From assembly GCA_963754285.1 (NCBI GenBank), contig CAVWFN010000006.1, forward strand, positions 558,001 to 622,000: a stretch of DNA of 64,000 nt. Reading direction: 5' to 3'. The position numbers and the translations under genes were made by a program. Below the pieces are notes generated by a model. That model had not been told where the DNA came from, did no database searches, and saw nothing but the letters and a program-made list of their open reading frames with translations. Positions 1 to 10,710 of this stretch are shown in pieces. The DNA is from RYN-133 sp963754285. GTDB lineage: Bacteria; Actinomycetota; Actinomycetes; Mycobacteriales; Jatrophihabitantaceae. The stretch's first letter is position 1. Each line of letters opens with the position of its first letter.

Positions 1-4
1 CGCA

Positions 5-2624
5 ATGATGCGTCGCTTCGTGGCCGTCCTGTCCGTGACGGCCGCCGCCACTGCAACCCTCGTCGCCGCTCCACCCGCGACCTCGACGAGCACGCCCGAA
101 GGGCGGGCGCTCGCCTCCTCGCCGGAAGTCTCGGTGTCCACGCGGCTGGCCGATCGGCGCGAGGTCGACGCCGGCACGCGCGCGTACTCGATCGGGTTCG
201 AGGACGGTCGCTTCTACGCCAACGGCTGGCACATCACCGGCGAGATGGGTGGTGTCTGGACGCCACCGATGAAGATGCTCGACGGTGTCTGGTTCGGGCT
301 GGACGGGCAGTGGGTCGGGCAGGCCACGAAGTTCTCCAGCGGCTTCGGCTACACCCGCTACGCACTGCCGAGCATCAGCGGCCTGCAACTGCAGCGCACC
401 GACTTCGTCCCGGACGGCAAGCGTGGTGCGTTGTTCGGTCTCACGATCACGAACCCGGGCGCCGCACGGACGACGTCGTTCAAGATCGACGCACACAGCG
501 AGCTGATGGGCCAGTGGCCATGGAGCTCAGACACCAATACCCCGAACGCGAACGAGAACCTGCCGGACAAGGGCACGTACAACGGCAAGGACCTGGTCTT
601 CACCGACAACGGCACCCTCGCGGGCGAACAGCAGGCCCACCATTACTCCGCGATCGTCGGCACGTCGCTCAAGCCGACCGCCGGCGCGATCGGGCACCAG
701 TACTACGGTCCGCAACCCGGCCACCGCTGCACCGGCACCGAGCCTGGTGCGCCGGCCGACCCGAAACCGTCCGCGTGTGACGACGGCCCAGCCGGCAACG
801 GCACCGGCGGCGAACTCACCTACAACCTGCATCTCGCGGCGAACAGCACCCGCACCATCTGGCTGGGCGTCGGCGGTTCCGACGTGCGTCAGGCGGATGC
901 GGCCGCGACGCTGGCGTCGCTGCTCAAGGACCCCGTCAAGGAGTTCGACGCGAAGATCGCCCAGCGCGACACGCTCAACCGCTGGACGCAGCTCAACCTG
1001 CCGGGTGACCGGCTCACGCAGCGCGCGATCACGTGGGGCAAGCAGAACCTTGCCGACCTCACGCTGAAGGCAAACAACCTCAAGGTGCGCTGGACCAACC
1101 AGGGCAAGCAGTACCCGGCACCGCTCGGCACCGTCCCGTCCGCGAACTGGATCGGCGCGGGGTATCCGGACTATCCGTGGATCTTCGCAACCGACGGCGA
1201 ATACACCGCGTTCGCCGCGCTCGCGGTCGGACGGTTCGAGACCATCGAGAACCACATGCGCACGTTGAAGAACGTGTCGGACATCCTCAATCACCGCAGC
1301 GGAGTCGTCGTCCACGAAACCGTCTCGGACGGGTCGGTCTACTTCGGCCACGACTCGAAGACCAACAACGGTGACGGCACGTTCACCAACGACTTCAACA
1401 CCGACGAGACGGTGAAGTTCCCGAGCATCGTCGACCTGATCTGGCGGTGGACGGGCGACAACAAGTTCCGTGACCAGATGTACGGCTTCGCCAAGCGCAA
1501 CCTGCACTACGTCGTCAACAAGCTCGACGCCGACCACGACGGGTGGCCCGAGGGCAGCGGCAACGTCGAACTCACCGGAATGGGCAGCGAGAAGCTCGAC
1601 AACGCGGTCTACCTGATCCGCGGCCTGTACGACCTGGCCGACCTCGCCCAGTCGAAGCACGACACGACGACGCAGAAGTGGGCGATGTCGCACGCGAACA
1701 CGTTGGCCAAGAAGTTCGAGAAGGCCTGGTGGGACGCGTCCGCCAAGCAGTACGCCGACTCGCTGAAGGATCCGGGCAACCACAAGCTCTATCAGAAGCA
1801 CTGGATCGGCGTCGTTCCGATGGAAGCCGAACTGCACCACGGCAACAACAGCGTGCCCGGCCTCGCTCCGTTCCAGCGCGGCAACACCGCGCTGGCCGGG
1901 CGCGAGAACGGGTGCTTCAGCGGCAGCCGGCCGCTCAACCGCGGCCTGTTCCACACCGGCTGCAAGAGCAGCTACAACGGCACCGGGCATCAAGGTCATC
2001 TACGGCCTGACCACGTCGATCATGGCGGTCGGTGAGGGCAACTACGGCCGGCTGGGCCCGGGCCACCAGCAGCGCTACCTGCATGCGATCGACGAGACGA
2101 TGTTCAAGGAGCCCGAGACGGGCAACACGCCGGACGAGATGCCGGGCGCCATGCCCGAGACCTTCCCGGCACCCGACCAGGGCGCGAACATCGATCGTTG
2201 CTGGACGTGCCGCTCGATGTTCATGCAGGCGTGGGGCAACTACGGCACCGCCTGGTCGGTCGTGCACCAGTGGCTCGGCGTCGACCCCGACATCGGCCGG
2301 CACGAGGTCACCTTCGCGCCGCAGGTGCCGCAGGGCCAGCACGTGGTGAGCGGTAAGAACATCCGGCTCGGCGACGGTGCCGCGAGCGTGTTCGCCTCGC
2401 ACAGCGGACGCAGCTACCGCACGGTGGTCAACACCTCGAAGGGTGTGGGCGCGAAGTCGGTGCGCATCGGAGTCACGTTGCCGCGCAACGCCCGCGTCGG
2501 CAGCGTGCGCATCGACGGGCACACCGCGCACAAGTACGTGATCATGCGTACCAACCGCGGTGTCGAGGTTCTGGTGCCGACCACGTCCGGACGGCACACG
2601 CTGTCGGTGGTGCGCTCGAGCTGA
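5..2624 (+). CDS. secreted six-hairpin glycosidase-like protein (one frameshift)
   Basis: Begins with a signal peptide (Arg near the N-terminus, Ala-rich hydrophobic run, Ala cleavage region at about residues 25-30). A beta-sandwich-like N-terminal part is followed by Trp/Asp-rich segments resembling the (alpha/alpha)6 barrel of glycogen-debranching and trehalase-like hydrolases, for example GAGYPDYPWIFATDGEY near residue 385 and DADHDGWPEGSG near residue 510. It probably acts on extracellular or cell-wall glycans; the substrate is unknown. The frame breaks near 1996, where one extra G in ACCGGGCATC shifts translation; the continuation SIMAVGEGNYGRLGPGHQQRY runs to the TGA at 2622-2624. With that base removed the protein is about 872 residues. 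The family call is by overall look and the enzymatic class is uncertain. Confidence 0.6.
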
Positions 2625-2626
2625 GC

Positions 2627-3739
2627 TCAGCGCACGTGCAGCTCCACGAACGGGGGACGGACCACGCGCATCGCGCTGGTCCGTCCCCGAACGTCGATGG
2701 CGACCTCGCTGCCTTCAGCGATGTCGCCGGCCGTGGACAGCAGCGCGAGACCGATGCCCTTGCGCAATGTCGGTGAGAACGTCCCGCTGGTGACCTCGCC
2801 GATCGGGTCGCCGGCACTCGAAAGCACGTGCATGTGCGCTCGCGGAATGCCGCGGTCGAGCGACTCGAGACCCCACAGCAGACGCTGCGCGCCGGCTTCG
2901 CGCTCGAGGGCGAGCGCCTCACGTCCCCAGAAGGCGTCCTTCTTCCAGCCGACGGCCCACGTCGAGCGGGCCTGCACGGGGCTGATCGACATCGACAGGT
3001 CCTGACCGTGCAGCGGATACCCGGCTTCGGTGCGCAGCGTGTCGCGTGCACCGAGTCCGGCCGGCAGTCCGCCGAACGAGGCAGCCTCGGTCACGAGCGC
3101 GTCCCACAGCGCGGCCGCATCGTCCCAGCGCGGGACCAACTCGTAGCCGTGCTCGCCGGTGTAACCCGTCCGGCAGACGCGCACAGGTGCGCCGGCGAAC
3201 TCGGCGTCGACGTAGGCCATGTAGTCGAGCTCGGCGGGCAGGGCGAGCGCGCCGAGCACGTCGGCCGAGCGGGGACCCTGCACCGCGAGCACGCCGAAGT
3301 CGCGGTGCTGGTTGGTGATCGTGATCGAGTCCGGCGCGGCCGCTTCGAGACGGCGCACGACCTCGCTCGTGTTCGCGGCGTTCGGGACCAGGAATACCTC
3401 GTCGTCGCTGACGAGGTAGGCGATCAAGTCGTCGACGACGCCGCCGGTCTCGTCGCAGCACAGCGTGTACTGCGCTTTGCCGGCAACGATGCGGCCGAGG
3501 TCGTTGGTCAGGCAGGCGTTGACGAAATCGCGCGCGCCTGCGCCGGCGACGGTTGCCTTCCCCAGATGCGAGACGTCGAAAACGCCTACCGACTCGCGCA
3601 CGGCGGCGTGCTCTTTGAGCACACCGCCGCCGCTGGCCGCGTACTCGATCGGCATCTCCCAGCCACCGAAGTCGGCGAGCTTCGCGCCGAGCGCGACGTG
3701 CCGGTCGTGCAGGGGTGAGTGCAGCAGTCCGGAAGCCAT
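2627..3739 (-). CDS. gcvT: aminomethyltransferase (glycine cleavage system T protein)
   Basis: GcvT takes the aminomethyl group from the H protein and passes the methylene to tetrahydrofolate, releasing ammonia. About 370 residues, normal for the family. Visible signatures are LHDRHVALGAKLADFGGWEMP at the N-terminus, VFDVSHLGK, the folate-binding RTGYTGEHGYEL, and LGARDTLRTEAGYPLHG. The start at MASGLLHSPLHDRH was chosen because conserved sequence begins right after it; a longer upstream reading runs into pepA on the other strand. It is divergent from pepA across only 27 bp, so the two promoters must overlap. The gcvT-pepA neighbourhood is also seen in M. tuberculosis. No gcvP or gcvH is in the window. 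Confidence 0.95.
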   Translation of the reverse strand: MASGLLHSPLHDRHVALGAKLADFGGWEMPIEYAASGGGVLKEHAAVRESVGVFDVSHLGKATVAGAGARDFVNACLTNDLGRIVAGKAQYTLCCDETGGVVDDLIAYLVSDDEVFLVPNAANTSEVVRRLEAAAPDSITITNQHRDFGVLAVQGPRSADVLGALALPAELDYMAYVDAEFAGAPVRVCRTGYTGEHGYELVPRWDDAAALWDALVTEAASFGGLPAGLGARDTLRTEAGYPLHGQDLSMSISPVQARSTWAVGWKKDAFWGREALALEREAGAQRLLWGLESLDRGIPRAHMHVLSSAGDPIGEVTSGTFSPTLRKGIGLALLSTAGDIAEGSEVAIDVRGRTSAMRVVRPPFVELHVR

Positions 3740-3766
3740 GCCAGGCACCTTATTAGGATCCGTCTC

Positions 3767-5227
3767 ATGCCCAAGCTGTCGCTCGTCGCACCGTCCACGA
3801 CGCTGAGCGCCGACGCCGTCGTCATCGGCGTCGTCCAAGCAGCGCAGGGACCACAGCTGGCGCCCGGCGCCGAGGAGGTCCAGACCGCGCTCGGTGACGC
3901 GTCCCTGGTCGATGCGCTGGTCGCGGCCGGGGCGAAGGGACGACCCGACGAGGTCACCAAGATCCCCACGCTCGGCCTGGCGAAGTTTCCGCTCGTCGTC
4001 GCGGCCGGGGTCGGCCCGTCGGTCGACGACGAATCGGTGCGGCGCGCGGTCGGAGCGGCCCTGCGCAGCCTCGGCGACAAGCGCAGCGTGCACGTCGCCA
4101 TCGACGCACGGGTGAGCGCGGTCGCCGAAGGCGCTGCGCTCGGGGCCTACAAGTTCACCGAGTACAAGTCGACTCCCCCGCCGTCGCGGCTGCGCACGGT
4201 GACGCTGTCCGGGCCGAACGACAAGGCGGCGCGCGACGAACTCAAGCGTGCGGTCGCGATCACCGATGCGATCGCGTTCGTCCGCGACCTGGTCAACACC
4301 CCGCCGAACGACCTCTACCCGGCTACCTTCGCCGAGCGGGTCGAGGAGCGGGCGGGGCAGGACGGTTTGTCGATCGAGATCTTCGACGAGCGCATGCTCA
4401 AGCGTGGCAAGTTCGGCGCGATCCTCGCCGTCGGATCAGGCTCGTCGCGCCCGCCGCGGCTGGTGCGGCTCGTGCACCGTCCGGCCCGGCCGATCGCGAA
4501 GGTCGCGCTGGTCGGCAAGGGCATCACGTTCGACTCCGGCGGGCTCAACATCAAGGCAGGACCCGGCATGAGCTCGATGAAGTCCGACATGGGCGGTGCG
4601 GCGGCCGTGGTCGGCGCGACGCTGGCCTGCGCGGCGCTCAAGATTCCGGTCGAGGTGACTGCAACCGTCCCGATGGCCGAGAACATGCCCTCCGGGGCGG
4701 CCTACCGCCCGTCCGATGTGATCACGATGCGCGGCGGCCGCACGGTCGAGGTGTCCGACACCGACGCCGAGGGACGGCTGATCCTCGCCGACGCGATCGT
4801 GCGGGCGTGCGAGGACGAGCCCGACTACCTGATCGAGGCTTCGACGTTGACCGGCGCGCAGCTCGTCGCCCTCGGCTCGCGCATGATCGGCGCGATGGGT
4901 GACGAGTCGTGGCGCGACCAGGTCGCCGCCGCCGGGAACTCGGTCGGCGAGCTGGTGTGGCCGATGCCGATCCCCGAGGAACTCCGTCCCGCCCTCGATT
5001 CACCGGTCGCCGACATCGCGAGCCTGACCGGCGACAAGTGGGGCGGCATGCTCGTGGGCGGCGCGTTCCTCGGCGACTTCGTCGCCGACGGTGTGCCGTG
5101 GGTGCACCTCGACATCGCCGGGCCGGCCTTCAACCAGGGCAAGCCGTTCGGTTACACGCCCAAGGGCGGCACCGGCGCCGGCGTCCGCACGATCGTCGCC
5201 ACCATCGCCGAACTCGCCGCCCACTGA
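3767..5227 (+). CDS. pepA: leucyl aminopeptidase (M17 family)
   Basis: Cytosolic dinuclear-metal aminopeptidase that removes N-terminal residues from peptides. About 486 residues. The C-terminal catalytic domain shows the metal-binding stretches VGKGITFDSGGLNIK (Lys and Asp ligands) and MKSDMGGAAAV, followed by the M17 signature with DTDAEGRLILADAI (Asp/Glu ligands and the catalytic Arg). The N-terminal macro-like domain is poorly conserved, as usual. The ATG at 3767 was chosen over an in-frame ATG at 3719 because the latter would overlap the divergent gcvT coding region. The gene is followed by the noncoding repeat array. Confidence 0.95.
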   Translation: MPKLSLVAPSTTLSADAVVIGVVQAAQGPQLAPGAEEVQTALGDASLVDALVAAGAKGRPDEVTKIPTLGLAKFPLVVAAGVGPSVDDESVRRAVGAALRSLGDKRSVHVAIDARVSAVAEGAALGAYKFTEYKSTPPPSRLRTVTLSGPNDKAARDELKRAVAITDAIAFVRDLVNTPPNDLYPATFAERVEERAGQDGLSIEIFDERMLKRGKFGAILAVGSGSSRPPRLVRLVHRPARPIAKVALVGKGITFDSGGLNIKAGPGMSSMKSDMGGAAAVVGATLACAALKIPVEVTATVPMAENMPSGAAYRPSDVITMRGGRTVEVSDTDAEGRLILADAIVRACEDEPDYLIEASTLTGAQLVALGSRMIGAMGDESWRDQVAAAGNSVGELVWPMPIPEELRPALDSPVADIASLTGDKWGGMLVGGAFLGDFVADGVPWVHLDIAGPAFNQGKPFGYTPKGGTGAGVRTIVATIAELAAH

Positions 5228-5260
5228 CTCTGCGGCCGTCCAGCCGCTGCGGAATGCAAG

Positions 5261-5806
5261 TGCATCACTGATGCAGCCGGTGACGTCCGGGTGACCGGAC
5301 GCATCACTGATGCAGTTCGGCGATGACTTTGCACCCGGCAACGTCGCCCGCCGCCGACTTTGCACCCGCATCGTCTCCCGCCGCCGACTTTGCACCCGCG
5401 ATCGTCTCCCACCGCCCACTTTGCACCCGGCAACGTCGCCCGCCGCCCACTTTGCACCCGGCAACGTCGCCCGCCGCCGACTTTGCACCCGGCAACGTCG
5501 CCCGCAGAGCCCATTCACCGCCACCCAGCGACAGTGCCGAATGCAAAGTGGATCACTGATGCACGCGGTGACCCCAGAGTGACCAACTGCATCACTGATG
5601 CGGTTCGGCGATGACTGTGCACCCGGCATCGTCGCCCGCCGCCGACTTTGCACCCGGCATCGTCGCCCGCCGCCCACTTTGCACCCGGCAACGTCGCCCG
5701 CGGACGGCGAACCGCGCCGCCCAGCGACATTGCCACGTGCAAAGTTCGCACCCAGCGACATTGCCACGTGCAAAGTTGGCACGCAGCGACATTGCCGAAT
5801 GCAAAG
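5261..5806. repeat. intergenic array of about 31-bp direct units, inverted units and TGCATCACTGATGCA palindromes
   Basis: The 593-bp gap after pepA is almost entirely repeats. Nine direct units of 30-31 bp share the core ACTTTGCACCCGGCAACGTC followed by GCCCGCCGCC. They start at about 5325, 5356, 5386, 5417, 5448, 5479, 5613, 5644 and 5675. Four diverged copies in reverse orientation (core CAGCGACATTGCCACGTGCA then AAG) lie at about 5522, 5717, 5749 and 5780. Each of two blocks opens with the odd-centred palindrome TGCATCA-C-TGATGCA (5261-5275, 5301-5313, 5551-5563, 5588-5601) and GTTCGGCGATGAC. The second block begins about 288 bp after the first. Units abut without spacers, so this is not a CRISPR array. 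The short ORFs through it look like repeat artefacts. Confidence 0.9.
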
Positions 5807-5820
5807 AACCGGCGGCCGGC

Positions 5821-6411
5821 TCAGACGGACGTCTTCGTGCCGCGCGCCGACCGGCGCGACAGCGCCCGCTCGGCCAGGCGCCAGCGGGCGTGCAGGTTGC
5901 GGTACGCCCGCTCGCGGACGCGCTCGGCGTTGATGGCCGTCCACGCACACACCAGCGCGAGCGGGATCTCGGCGAACACGGCCAGGAACAGCGCGAGCAG
6001 GAACTCGTTGCCTCGGGAGGTGGTCACGTCGAACCAGGCGTCGATCACGAACATCGCCGCAGCCACCGCGGCTACCGGGCCGGTCGCCGGATGGCGGCGA
6101 AACGCGGCAACCGCCAATGCCGCCAGGACCAGCACCATCGCGCAGTCGAAGCCCACCCAGGCCACGTTGTAGTGCGCCGCGCGGGCGTGCTGCGGCAGCG
6201 TCATTGCCAGATAGACGATCCACGGCAGCATGCCGATCACCGCGCAGATCGCGGCCGGCGCCAACCACCTCGGTAGCGGCATCGCGCCCTTCGGGCCGCG
6301 ATGGATCGCCTGCTCGACGGTCTCGACGACGGAGGTGTCGGGCAGTTCCTCGGGCACGTCCGACGCGGACAACACAGCCGCGTCAGCCTCAACCGGACGG
6401 ACGTCGGTCAC
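5821..6411 (-). CDS. conserved membrane protein, function unknown
   Basis: About 196 residues with four hydrophobic helices: PAAICAVIGMLPWIVYLA, then DCAMVLVLAALAVAAF, then AAVAAAMFVIDAW, then FLLALFLAVFAEIPLALV. The C-terminus is Arg-rich and probably cytoplasmic. The GTG at 6411 is preferred over an ATG at 6444 because it forms a GTGA overlap with the stop of the upstream gene (TGA at 6410-6408), implying translational coupling. No catalytic motif was recognised. It resembles small integral membrane proteins common in actinomycetes, but I cannot assign a family by eye. Confidence 0.7.
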   Translation of the reverse strand: MTDVRPVEADAAVLSASDVPEELPDTSVVETVEQAIHRGPKGAMPLPRWLAPAAICAVIGMLPWIVYLAMTLPQHARAAHYNVAWVGFDCAMVLVLAALAVAAFRRHPATGPVAAVAAAMFVIDAWFDVTTSRGNEFLLALFLAVFAEIPLALVCAWTAINAERVRERAYRNLHARWRLAERALSRRSARGTKTSV

Positions 6412-6731
6412 GGGGCCTCGCCGGCCTTGCGCCGCTGCGTCCACTGCCGCATGCGTTGGGGATACCCAACTCGCTCGACCTCGTACAGCGGAACCCGGTG
6501 TTTCTTAGCAAACGATTGGGCGCCGCTCGCCCCGTCGATCCGTCGCCGGGTCCACTCCCCGGTCGCGGCGACGAGCACGAGCGTTGTCTCGGTGATGGCC
6601 GTCCGCGGTTCGAGGAACGCCTCGACCCCCTCCCGGCTTCGCACGAAGTCGGCCAGATGGTCGAGGTCGGCCGAGTCGGCGGTGCGCAGGGTGCCAGGAC
6701 GCCCCTTGCGCCTGCCCGGCAACCAACTCAT
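6408..6731 (-). CDS. conserved actinobacterial hypothetical protein (about 107 aa)
   Basis: Small soluble basic protein starting MSWLPGRRKGRPG, with conserved-looking blocks GVEAFLEPRTAITETTLVLV, GEWTRRRIDG and VGYPQRMRQW. Similar short proteins are widespread in actinomycetes and are often labelled 'oxidoreductase' without experimental support. I see no nucleotide-binding motif that would justify that name. It is the first gene of a two-gene unit with the membrane protein downstream (GTGA overlap) and is divergent from lpdA. Confidence 0.75.
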   Translation of the reverse strand: MSWLPGRRKGRPGTLRTADSADLDHLADFVRSREGVEAFLEPRTAITETTLVLVAATGEWTRRRIDGASGAQSFAKKHRVPLYEVERVGYPQRMRQWTQRRKAGEAP

Positions 6732-6829
6732 CAGTGAATCGTGTCATCCACGGCTGTGCGCCGCCTGTCCAGAGCCGTAGTTGGCGCTAGTGCCAAGATG
6801 GAGAGGAGTCCCCGAGCACAGGAGTAGCA

Positions 6830-8224
<1,395 letters not shown>

Positions 8225-8257
8225 CACCCACCAATCACCTCAGAAGGAGCCGCGTCG

Positions 8258-9804
8258 ATGGCGACGTCCGTGACCATGCCCCGCCTCGGTGAGAGCGTCA
8301 CCGAAGGGACGGTGACGCGCTGGCTGAAGAGCGAGGGCGATCACGTCGACGCCGACGAGCCGCTACTCGAGGTCTCGACCGACAAGGTCGACACCGAGGT
8401 CCCGTCACCGGCGTCCGGAACGCTGCTCTCGATCAAGGTCCAAGAGGACGAGACCGTCGAGATCGGCGTCGAGCTCGCGGTGATCGGAGAGGCCGGCGAG
8501 TCCGACGGTGGGTCCGACGGTGGGTCACGGCGGCTCCGACGGGAGCTCGGAGGAAAGCTCCGACAGCTCCGCCGAGGCCGAACAGGCGCAGCCGGAACCC
8601 GAGCCGGAACCCGAGCCCAGAGCCGGAACCCGAGCCCGAACCAGAACCAGAGCCCGAACCAGAGCCCGAACCCGAGCCAGAGCCCGAGTCGAAGCCCGAG
8701 CCGCCCGCGCCGGCACCGACACAGGCAGCTGCGCGCCCGCCCCGGCACCCGCTGCAGCGCCGCAGCCGAAGCCGGCCCACGCCGCCGAGGACGACCACGC
8801 GCCGCGAGGTCAGCGACGATGACGACGAGGTCGCGGGCACCTACGTGACGCCGCTGGTCCGCAAGCTCGCGAGCGAGCACGGCGTCGACCTGAACTCGTT
8901 GCAGGGCACCGGCGTCGGCGGTCGTATCCGCAAGTCCGACGTCCTCGCCGCCGCCGAGTCGGCCAAGCAGCAGGCGGCGGAGCAGCAGGCCGCCGAACGT
9001 CCACCGGCGCCGGCCGCCGCCGCCGCCCCGCCGGCAGCTCCGGCCGCTCATGCGGCCACCGCGTCGCCGTCGGCGGGCAAGCGTGGCCGCGTCGAGCCGA
9101 TGTCGCGCATGCGTCAGGTGATCGCCGCCCGCATGGTCGAGTCGCTGCAGACCTCGGCCCAGCTCACGACCGTCGTCGAGGTCGACGTCACGAGGATCGC
9201 GCGGCTGCGAGCGCAGGCGAAGAACGACTTCGAAACCCGTGAGGGCGTGAAGCTGTCGTTCCTGCCGTTCTTCGCGATCGCCGCGATCGAGGCGCTCAAG
9301 GCGCACCCGGTCGTCAACGCGAGCGTCGACGTCGAGAAGAAAGAGATCACCTATCACGATTCCGAACACCTCGGCATCGCCGTCGACACCGATCGCGGTC
9401 TGCTCGTGCCGGTCATCCACAACGCGGGTGATCTGAACCTCGCCGGCGTCGCGCGCAAGATCGCCGATCTGGCCGCCCGCACCCGCGACAACAAGGTGAG
9501 CCCGGACGAGCTCGGCGGCGGCACCTTCACGCTGACCAACACCGGGAGCCGCGGTGCGTTGTTCGACACTCCGATCATCAACCAGCCGCAGGTCGGCATT
9601 CTCGGGACGGGGGCCGTCGTCAAGCGGGCCGTCGTGGTCGAGGACGACAACCTCGGCGAGACGATCGCGGTGCGCTCGATGGTCTACCTCGCGCTGTCCT
9701 ACGACCACCGCATCGTCGACGGCGCCGACGCCGCTCGGTTCCTGGTCACGATGAAGCAACGCCTCGAGGCCGGAGCGTTCGAGCGGGCGCTCGGGCTGGC
9801 GTAG
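8258..9804 (+). CDS. dihydrolipoamide acyltransferase (E2) with a Glu-Pro linker; several frameshifts
   Basis: Lipoylated E2 core of a 2-oxoacid dehydrogenase complex (dlaT/sucB type). Order: lipoyl domain (residues 1-75, lipoyl-Lys in EVSTDKVDTEVPSP), a Ser/Gly/Asp stretch, a Glu-Pro dipeptide linker, the E3-binding domain (VTPLVRKLASEHGVDLN), an Ala/Pro linker and the catalytic domain ending with the active-site DHRIVDGADAARFL. Four frame breaks lie in the low-complexity linker: extra A near 8528, extra A near 8615, a two-base gain or one-base loss near 8741, extra A near 8805. Both folded ends are intact, so these are probably sequencing errors in repetitive DNA. Whether it serves pyruvate, 2-oxoglutarate or both cannot be decided here. 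Confidence 0.88.
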
Positions 9805-9812
9805 GCGATCGA

Positions 9813-10697
9813 GTGGAGGTAGTTCTCGCCGGCGCGTCCGGCCTGATCGGCGGCGCGCTGCGCGATGCGCTGCGCGCCGACGGGCACCGGGTCAAGCAGC
9901 TGGTGCGTCACGAGACCACGGCGGCCGACACGGACAGCTGGGACCCGGCGGCCGGCCTGGTCGATCCCGACTTTCTGGCGAGCGCGGACGCGGTCGTGTG
10001 CTTGTCCGGGGTCTCGGTCGGCAAACGCTGGACGGAGTCGTACAAGCAACGCATCGAAGCGAGCCGCGTCGACAGCGTCGGGACGCTGGCCCGGTCGCTC
10101 AAGGAGTACGGCGGGCCACGGACGCTGATCTGCGCGTCAGCCGTGGGGTACTACGGCGACACCGGCGATCGCCTCGTCGAGGAGGACGCACCGCCCGGGT
10201 CGTCGTTCCTGGCGCAGGTGTGTCGCAAGTGGGAGGCGGCGGCCGACCCAGCGCGTGACGCAGGTGCGCGGGTTGCCCATCTGCGCACCGGACTCGTGCT
10301 TGCCGCCGACAGCGACTTGATGAAGCGGCTCAAGCCACTGGTGCAGCTCGGCGTGGCCGGCCGGCTCGGGAACGGACGCCAGTACTTCCCCTGGATCACG
10401 CTGCAGGACGAGGTCAGGGCCATCAGCTTCGTGCTGACACACGACCTGTCCGGGCCCGTGAATCTGACCGCTCCTGCCCCCGTCACGAACGCCGAGTTCA
10501 CCAAGGCGATCGGTCGGGTGCTGCACCGCCCGACGGTGTTCCCGGCACCTGCATTCGGGGTCCGGCTGCTGCTCGGCGAGTTCGCCGGCGAGGTGCTCGG
10601 TGGTCAGCGCGCCGTGCCCGCGGCACTGACCGCAGCCGGCTTCGAATTCGACCACACCGAGGTCGAGGCCGGGCTGCGCTGGGCACTGAACCGCTGA
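9813..10697 (+). CDS. TIGR01777 family NAD(P)-binding epimerase-like protein
   Basis: 294-residue extended SDR-like protein. Seen: the N-terminal nucleotide-binding GASGLIGGALRDAL, the family-typical SADAVVCLSGVSVGKRWT, a SAVGYYGDTGD segment holding the Tyr of the active site, and the C-terminal helical FGVRLLLGEFAGEVLGGQRAVP. Relatives include Rv2216, which also sits between the E2 gene and lipB-lipA in M. tuberculosis. The biochemical substrate is unknown for the family. GTG start 8 bp after the E2 stop, probably the same operon. Confidence 0.88.
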   Translation: MEVVLAGASGLIGGALRDALRADGHRVKQLVRHETTAADTDSWDPAAGLVDPDFLASADAVVCLSGVSVGKRWTESYKQRIEASRVDSVGTLARSLKEYGGPRTLICASAVGYYGDTGDRLVEEDAPPGSSFLAQVCRKWEAAADPARDAGARVAHLRTGLVLAADSDLMKRLKPLVQLGVAGRLGNGRQYFPWITLQDEVRAISFVLTHDLSGPVNLTAPAPVTNAEFTKAIGRVLHRPTVFPAPAFGVRLLLGEFAGEVLGGQRAVPAALTAAGFEFDHTEVEAGLRWALNR

Positions 10698-10710
10698 ACC
10701 GCCGCGGGCC

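Noticed and set aside
527..1999. A 490-codon minus-strand frame opposite the first gene
   Set aside because: Shadow of the glycosidase-like gene with Val/Arg/Glu bias and no motifs.
5325..5806. Possible CRISPR array
   Set aside because: Units abut directly with no variable spacers, include inverted copies, and no cas genes are in the window.
5310..6276. Short ORFs through the repeat array and antisense to the membrane protein
   Set aside because: They translate the repeats (His/Pro/Ala strings) or the opposite strand of a real gene and lack ribosome sites.
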